Source: Drechmeria coniospora (lineage: Eukaryota; Ascomycota; Sordariomycetes; Hypocreales; Ophiocordycipitaceae). Taken from it: 64,000 nt of DNA. The stretch lies in assembly GCF_001625195.1 (NCBI RefSeq), contig NC_054390.1, positions 2,132,027 to 2,196,026 of the forward strand, given 5' to 3'. Positions 58,701-64,000 of the stretch are shown one piece after another. The first letter of the stretch is position 1, and the number at the start of each line of letters is the position of its first letter. The notes under the pieces were generated by a model, which worked only from the letters and a program-made list of their open reading frames with translations, was not told the DNA's origin and searched no databases. The position numbers and the translations under genes were made by a program.

Positions 58701-60340
58701 GGACGAACTGTTCGAAGAGCGCAGTGTTGGTACCAAACACATGGGAAAATGTTTCCCCAGTTGCGCTTGCATCAATGGGAGGTTCTGCAACGAGAGTTAG
58801 CGATGCCTCTATGGACAGGGGCAAAGGGATGTGATTACTTGTGTACGGGTAGAATAGCTTCAAATACTGCGTTTCTCTCGGTATGCCGGCAAGTTCAAAG
58901 GCATACTTGCGGGTGCACGCTTTGATCTTGTACATGCCAATATTCATCTTGGTCATCAACTCGTCCACTTCCTCATAAACGTCCACCATCTTGACGTCGT
59001 CACACGTGTCCTCGCCATCGCGAACACGCTGCTGGCGAGGCAGGAAATACAACTTCCTCAGAATGTTGTCGACCTTGACGAAGCAACTCGTGTACGACTT
59101 GTTCTTCTTGTTCAACACCTTGCCGAACAGACAAAGACTTCCGTTCACTTCGGCATAGTCTATCCAAAAAAAGTTAAGACTGCCATCGGCCTCGAGGGCA
59201 TCATTGTGGTCGATCTTGCCGATTCCTCTCGTTTCCGATGGGTGGGGATGATCGACGACATTGAGCTTCTTCGTGAGGTCGTTCCAGGATGATGAATCGA
59301 CAGTGTTTGCAGCGATAGTGTTGGCAGGGGATGAGCTGGCCGGGGAGGGGTGAGGATCTGGCTTGAGCAGCTTCTTGACTGGTCGAGCCGCTGACAAATT
59401 GACGCTTGCCGTCTTCACCGCGCCTGCATGGGCAACCTCCATCATGTCTTCGTCCTCATCGCCTTGCAGCTCCTGCTTTAGCTGAGCCTTCCGCTCCGCA
59501 ACCTTGGCGGCCGGAGAAGAAGGCGCGGGGCCGTCGCTCATGAGTTGATCCTCTGCTCCGAATGGCCCATCGCCGACTGGAGGTAGGAAATTGTCGTCAC
59601 CCAACATGCCGGCTGGCGCGCAAGGGGACGACAGATGGGAACCGTCACGCTTTTGCCTCTTGGGGGCGGGTGCGGGTGCGGGTGAGGGGGGTCTGGCCTT
59701 GCTGCGGCCTGCTGGGCTATCCAGCTTCGTGTCCCTGGCTGCGGACGAAGGAATGCCAGAGTCGACTTCGTCCAGGAGATTCGCCATAAATTCGTCATCC
59801 CCCTTTGTCTGATTTACCTGGAAAACATGGAATTAGTACGTGGAAGGGGTGTGGTTTCTCCTCGTTTTGCTTGTGATACCTTCGGTCTGGGTTGAACCTT
59901 GCCAGCGCCCTTGTTGAAATAATCGCTGATGTGACGGTCGCTGTCGTCCCTCTTGACCTGTCTGTCGTCAACGTTCTTCGTGGCTAGCATCAGTCAGACA
60001 TGAACAATGGCCAGTGACAGAGACTGTTGCAGGGTGAGAACAAACCCGCTTTGCTACGGCGGCCTTGACGGTGTGTTCTATCGTCATCGCTGTCCGATTC
60101 AGATTGTCGGACACGATCCCACTCTTCACGACCGTCGTCGGCGTATCCCTCGCCATTGTCGTCGACTACAAAGTCATCCTCGTTGAGACGATCACGGACG
60201 ATCTTCTTGTAGCCATCTTCGTCCACCTCGTCGTAGAGATTGTCTGCATCGTCAACGCGGTAGCGGTCAAAGGCTTTCTTGCCTGACTGGCGCAACGCCC
60301 TGAGCTCCGCGAGCTTGGCTCGGTGATCAACCTTTGGCAT
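55705..60340 (-). CDS. POL1: DNA polymerase alpha catalytic subunit
   Basis: B-family replicative polymerase that extends RNA primers made by primase. Minus-strand exons: 60340-60046, 59983-59880, 59817-58839, 58784-57505, 57423-55705; 1459 codons (1458 aa), phases consistent. The start is MPKVDHRAKLAELRALR. The N-terminus is acidic with a KNVDDRQVKRDDSDRHISDYF segment. The palm motifs are complete: motif A DFNSLYPSII (Asp862), motif B KLTANSMYG (943-951), motif C YGDTDS (Asp995, Asp997). The C-terminal cysteine modules are present: CRKCKAS...CSGC and CDDSQCANRTRQ...CLGPRG...CLGH. A 54-nt intron at 58785-58838 (donor GTAATC, branch GCTAAC) is in frame and stop-free. Removing it gives YPYTKPPIDASATGETFSHVFG in place of an 18-residue insertion. 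The gene is the expected length for the family and looks fully functional. Confidence 0.97.
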
Positions 60341-61801
60341 TGTGGGCTGCCTGATAATCGGAGGTCATGGGCGGAAACAGGGCAGGGCATCCAGAGCCGA
60401 TGGGATGTTGGTGATTGAGGAAGGATGCAATACGGTGGGTGCCAGACGTGCTGCGGATGCGTCTCCAAGCGGCCCAAGGACTTCACTTCATGTGGTACCT
60501 AGTGCTGGATCACCAGCGCGAATAACGGCAAGTGCACCAGGGCCTAGGCACTGTACACGTTCAGCATCTGCAAGTACCTACTAATAATACAGTGTAGGGA
60601 GTACTTACGGCCTCGACTAGAGAGTACTTAAAAGAGTGTCGCGCGATTGAACTGTGCGCGTCGCGCCACCGTGTCGCGTTTTAATGGGCCCATTTATCAT
60701 AGACGAAGTATTCAGTGTGGTGAGTGACAACGCACTGTGCTTTCAGCTATTATCAGTGTGCAGTACATGCACTCCGTACTTCCCGTACGAGTACTGCACT
60801 GTCTAATTACTAGGTACAGCACAGTACAGTAAGTATGCGCTGGAGTAGTATCCACCTCAACAATGCTACCGCCGAGTTAGACGGAGTCTAGCATAGTGCA
60901 GCACGTCCTTTAGTACCTAGTACTCAACTGGGACGAACATTGGCTTGCTGCTGTGTAATTTTGGAGCAAGGCAGCACCCGGCAGCTTTGAAAGGAACCCA
61001 GGAAGTACAGTACAAACTGATGCCAACCTCCCCCCCCCGTGTGATGATTCCAAGGTATCTACAAGCTAAAACATCGCATCTCCTCCACTGACCTTGATGG
61101 CCATACGGATGGAGTGCCCGAGCGGCTTTCGAAGACAGCAGTGTCAGAGAAGCCGCGGGATGGCGTTGTATGCTTACGGAACCTCTCCTTGGGCATCCCT
61201 CCCTGCATCTGATGACCAAACCTGGTAATTACCGCCCACCGCACATTGTGCTTGTAATATATCATGTGACCGACTTACACCAAAAGCCTTAATCATGGGT
61301 TGGTGATTACCCAAGGTCGCGAGAGTGAGGAGCAACCTTTTGCCTGATGAAATGTGTAGAGGATGATCCGACGGACGAGCTTAACGGTCATTAGTATTCC
61401 GGAAGATTTTATAGTAGCCTGTGTTGCACTGGCCGACCCAGAATGCGTTCGTATGAATGGCCGAAGGACGAACAGCCTTGGAACGACTTGATATTTCTGG
61501 CCGGTGCGAATTCAGAGGATTGCCCGAGTAATACATTGCATCGCGGGTACGCGGTCTTGTATGGGCCTTTCGGCCCTCAGTGGTCGCTCACGTTCAAACC
61601 GGGAAGACCTTGCCGTGCAACGCAGGGAATGAAGGAGGGCGTAGGAAACCAGAAGCCTCCCCTCCAACGAGCTCATGATCGAGCCCGCGGGCAGCACAGC
61701 TAAACTCGCAGCCTGCGCTATTTCGCGTGGTACTTGTGCCAATCGCATCCGCATGCTCGTAGACATGAAACTTATACAGCCAACTGGGTGCATCACCATC
61801 A
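60341..61801. other. Intergenic region between POL1 and the PPR gene
   Basis: Upstream region of POL1 and 3' region of the PPR gene, 1.46 kb. It contains the CGCG cluster listed separately. A dense field of short palindromes (AGTACT, GTAC, TACTCCGTACT) lies at 60570-60930. Small ORFs are not supported. Confidence 0.45.
60637..60680. promoter_or_regulatory. CGCG cluster upstream of POL1, possible MBF-type sites
   Basis: Within 44 bp, about 300 bp upstream of the POL1 start, are GTGTCGCGCG, GCGCGTCGCGCC and GTGTCGCGTT. Read on the minus strand these include ACGCGA and ACGCGC cores, variants of the MluI cell-cycle box (ACGCGN) bound by MBF, which drives DNA polymerase alpha in budding and fission yeast. 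The surrounding spacer is otherwise CpG-poor. Binding is inferred only. Confidence 0.4.
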
Positions 61802-63847
61802 TCAACCTTTGGCGGTGCTGCTACCAGCTCCCAAGTGGTTTCCAGTAGTGCGTGGGCTCGTACGAGGAGGGCCACGGGAGGTGCCCCACACAAAGTCACC
61901 ACCGGGCCTGAACTGGAATTTCTCAGCGTCGTCGTGTTCTTCCTCCATCGCTTCTGATGAGTGCCCCTCCTTGGACGTTGCGCACAGCTTGGGTTCCGTT
62001 TCCTCACGGTTGGAGTAGAAACGTTGGATCTCCCGATTGATCTTGGCCCCGATGGGCCGCAGCTCACGAAGGTTTTTTTCCGGCAGCATGCGTTCATTGA
62101 TGACCTTATTGAAGGCGCTGAACATCAGGCGCGCAATGGAAACCACTTCTCGCTTGCAGTTGTACAGAGCGCGATCCTCCTTCGCATCGGATGGTCGGGG
62201 CGTGGCCTTGAAGTAGTGGTAGTGGACCTTCTTGTAGGGCTCCCAGAGACGCGCGAGGGCTGTCGTGATCTGGATGCCGTACTCCCGTTTGGCGGCAACC
62301 TCGTCACCATTCTTAGATTTGGCGCGGAGGTGGAAGTGGCTGACAAGAGCGACGCGCAGGAAGAGGCGGAGGGCGTGTACGTCAGGCACAGGGAGGCGAT
62401 TCATCATAGAGTCGAGAATAGCGGCCGAGTTTTGTATCGCGTTCGGGTTGATGTTGTCACGGACGCAAGTCTCCATGGCGATGCCATACGACTTGGCGTC
62501 GACGTACTCGTCAGGCATGATGTCAAGGATCGCGGCGGCGTGCGCGCTCGCCTTGGCACACTTGAGCATCCCCAACATGCGGAGCCAATTATCCTGATCG
62601 GGGACAATGCCGTAATTGCGGACCAAGAGGTTCCAATACTTGATGCCGATGGTGGTGAGCCTGGCCGAGGCCAGGGTGGTGAGAACCAGCGCGAGGGTAT
62701 TTCGACCGGGGACGGCGTTCGAACCCTTGGAGCCCGGGGCAGCAATGGTGCGTGTGTCTTCCTCTTGAGCCATGTTCGAACCGAGCGTCTTGGTCAGATT
62801 TGGGATGCCCATTGTCTGCTGCAACAAATCCAACACCTCGCGCTTGCCCTGGCGCGTGGAGGGCAGCAGTAGCACGCGGCCCATGGAGCAAACGAGCTCC
62901 TCATCAATCGTCAGGCGGCCACGTCCCCATTTGTCGACAACTTCGGCCCACAATCCCTTGGCACGACTAACAGTCTTTTCCACATTGGCGGCCTGCTGCT
63001 CAGAAGTCAGGTCTTTTATTTCCTTCAGCATGCTGTGGCGCAGAGCGTTGAGGATGGTCGTATAAGTATAAGAGGTTGGCGCGCGCGTCGAATCGTTTAC
63101 GCTATCAGCAATTAGAAACATGGAGTCTAGGTCACCCGCCCTGGCGCAGACGTTGAGCACGGCGTTCAGGTGAATCGAGTTCGGCTGCAGGCGTTTGTCG
63201 GCCATGAGCATGTTGTAGTGCTTCACAGCTTCGGCGACGGCGGCTTTGGGATGCTGCGATCTCGCACAACCGCGGAATATAATGGTAAAGGTCTGCATGT
63301 TTGGTAGCTGGCCGCGTTTCTTCATCTGTTGGTGTGTCAGCGGCAGGCACGTTCGCGGCCAAAAGCCGAGGAGGGGGACGAGGTTTGCTGAGCTCACATC
63401 GTTGAAAAGTTTTATGCCCCCTTTCAGTTGCTGCTTGCCAAACTGGTAGCCGATCAGGTGGTTCCAAGCGACTTCTACCTGTCGATCCCTGCTGGCTTGT
63501 TGCGTTAGGAGCAAAGCCTCGTCGAAGCGGTCCTTCTGTAGGGTTTGTTCGACATGGTGGGCTATCTTCCACGGGTCGTCCATGTAGGTGAGGTGCTTGT
63601 TCACTATCCGCTGAAGCTTTGCCTTTTCTCTCCTATCCGTTGCTTTAAAGCCGGCCAGCTCAACCTGCAAGCTTTGCGGCACATCCAGTGGTTCTGCGGC
63701 CGATGAGGTCGTATGCCTTCGGCTGCCCAATGCCCAAGAGGCGGAAGCGCTGCGCACAGTCGAGCTCTCGATAGTGACCTGTCCGCGCCCGGTGGCACGG
63801 ATAGCCCAGCGCAAACACGCACAACCATTCAGAGAGCGACTTGGCAT
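61802..63847 (-). CDS. Pentatricopeptide-repeat protein, probably mitochondrial
   Basis: Two minus-strand exons, 63847-63398 and 63325-61802, 657 aa. The 72-nt intron (donor GTGAGC, branch CGCTGAC, acceptor CAACAG) is in frame and open, but its translation breaks a repeat: splicing restores KLFND joined to MKKRGQLPNMQTFTIIF. The N-terminus (MPSRSLNGCACLRWAIRATG) is Arg-rich and lacks acidic residues, as in a mitochondrial presequence. PPR-like helix pairs follow: EVAWNHLIGYQFGKQQLKG, PNMQTFTIIFRGCARS, PNSIHLNAVLNVCARAGD and APTSYTYTTILNALRHSM, and in the second half a run of less regular helices (GRNTLALVLTTLASARLT, DNWLRMLGMLKCAKASA). The C-terminal 60 residues are acidic and low-complexity. 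Likely role: binding and processing or translation of mitochondrial RNA. I cannot choose a specific ortholog. Confidence 0.88.
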   Translation of the reverse strand: MPSRSLNGCACLRWAIRATGRGQVTIESSTVRSASASWALGSRRHTTSSAAEPLDVPQSLQVELAGFKATDRREKAKLQRIVNKHLTYMDDPWKIAHHVEQTLQKDRFDEALLLTQQASRDRQVEVAWNHLIGYQFGKQQLKGGIKLFNDVSSANLVPLLGFWPRTCLPLTHQQMKKRGQLPNMQTFTIIFRGCARSQHPKAAVAEAVKHYNMLMADKRLQPNSIHLNAVLNVCARAGDLDSMFLIADSVNDSTRAPTSYTYTTILNALRHSMLKEIKDLTSEQQAANVEKTVSRAKGLWAEVVDKWGRGRLTIDEELVCSMGRVLLLPSTRQGKREVLDLLQQTMGIPNLTKTLGSNMAQEEDTRTIAAPGSKGSNAVPGRNTLALVLTTLASARLTTIGIKYWNLLVRNYGIVPDQDNWLRMLGMLKCAKASAHAAAILDIMPDEYVDAKSYGIAMETCVRDNINPNAIQNSAAILDSMMNRLPVPDVHALRLFLRVALVSHFHLRAKSKNGDEVAAKREYGIQITTALARLWEPYKKVHYHYFKATPRPSDAKEDRALYNCKREVVSIARLMFSAFNKVINERMLPEKNLRELRPIGAKINREIQRFYSNREETEPKLCATSKEGHSSEAMEEEHDDAEKFQFRPGGDFVWGTSRGPPRTSPRTTGNHLGAGSSTAKG

Positions 63848-64000
63848 GGTAGAGCGACTGCCTGATGATGTCTGTCAAGTTATGAGTTGGGTGTTCGAAT
63901 CTGGTCAGAAATCAATGCTGCCGATATCGTCTTATCGATAAGAATTGGTGATTTAAGTACTGTTAAGTACTTAGACCGCTGCAACTCCGTACATGTACTT

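Noticed and set aside
61961..62872. 303-codon plus-strand ORF opposite the PPR gene
   Set aside because: Low-complexity mirror of a well-supported coding exon; no domain recognised.
1..64000. tRNA, 5S rRNA and other RNA genes
   Set aside because: I scanned for B-box-like GGTTCGANTCC and 5S-like sequence by eye and found nothing convincing; a covariance-model search would be decisive.

Overview
The window looks like a chromosome segment of a filamentous ascomycete (Pezizomycotina, most likely Sordariomycetes/Hypocreales; this is inferred from protein style, not proven). The evidence is short introns (54-360 nt) with GTRNGY-type donors and CTRAC/CTGAY branch sites, long Pro/Gln-rich fungal versions of housekeeping proteins, and sharp two-state base composition. 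Gene islands of normal GC alternate with AT-rich blocks of LTR retrotransposons that carry the C-to-T / G-to-A scars of repeat-induced point mutation (RIP).

Layout. (1) 1-14.9 kb: a nested retrotransposon stack. A heavily mutated Ty3/gypsy chromovirus (family A, minus strand) is split by a complete Ty1/copia element (4363-11049), by a solo LTR of the same copia family (11161-11898) and by an inverted, related copia LTR (to 929). (2) 16.0-21.3 kb: YAK1-type DYRK kinase (+), convergent with an RRM-domain gene (-). (3) 21.9-24 kb: truncated, RIPed family-B chromovirus and solo LTRs. (4) 24-28.5 kb: no intact gene; one frameshifted gene relic and two tandem, diverged copies of a TIR-bounded non-coding element. 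(5) 28.6-31.6 kb: SEL1-repeat chitin synthase activator (SKT5/CHS4 family), whose CaaX box is created by a terminal intron. (6) 32.6-39.8 kb: complete, GC-rich family-A chromovirus inserted inside a family-B solo LTR. (7) 40.3-47.7 kb: complete family-B chromovirus; a further solo LTR lies at 48.0 kb. (8) 49.8-63.85 kb: gene island with eIF4G (+), DNA polymerase alpha catalytic subunit (-) and a mitochondrial-type PPR protein (-).

The host genes do not form a pathway cluster; they are a conserved housekeeping set (signalling kinase, translation, DNA replication, mitochondrial RNA, cell wall). Every gene model was checked for reading phase across its introns.

The most unusual element is an accessory ORF on the antisense strand, between the integrase-chromodomain and the 3' LTR, in both chromovirus families. 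It is one continuous frame of about 340-365 codons. It is interrupted only by TAG/TAA codons explainable as RIPed CAG/CAA, and it encodes an acidic SSDxE motif followed by a six-cysteine cluster resembling a Zn2Cys6 domain. I do not recognise it.
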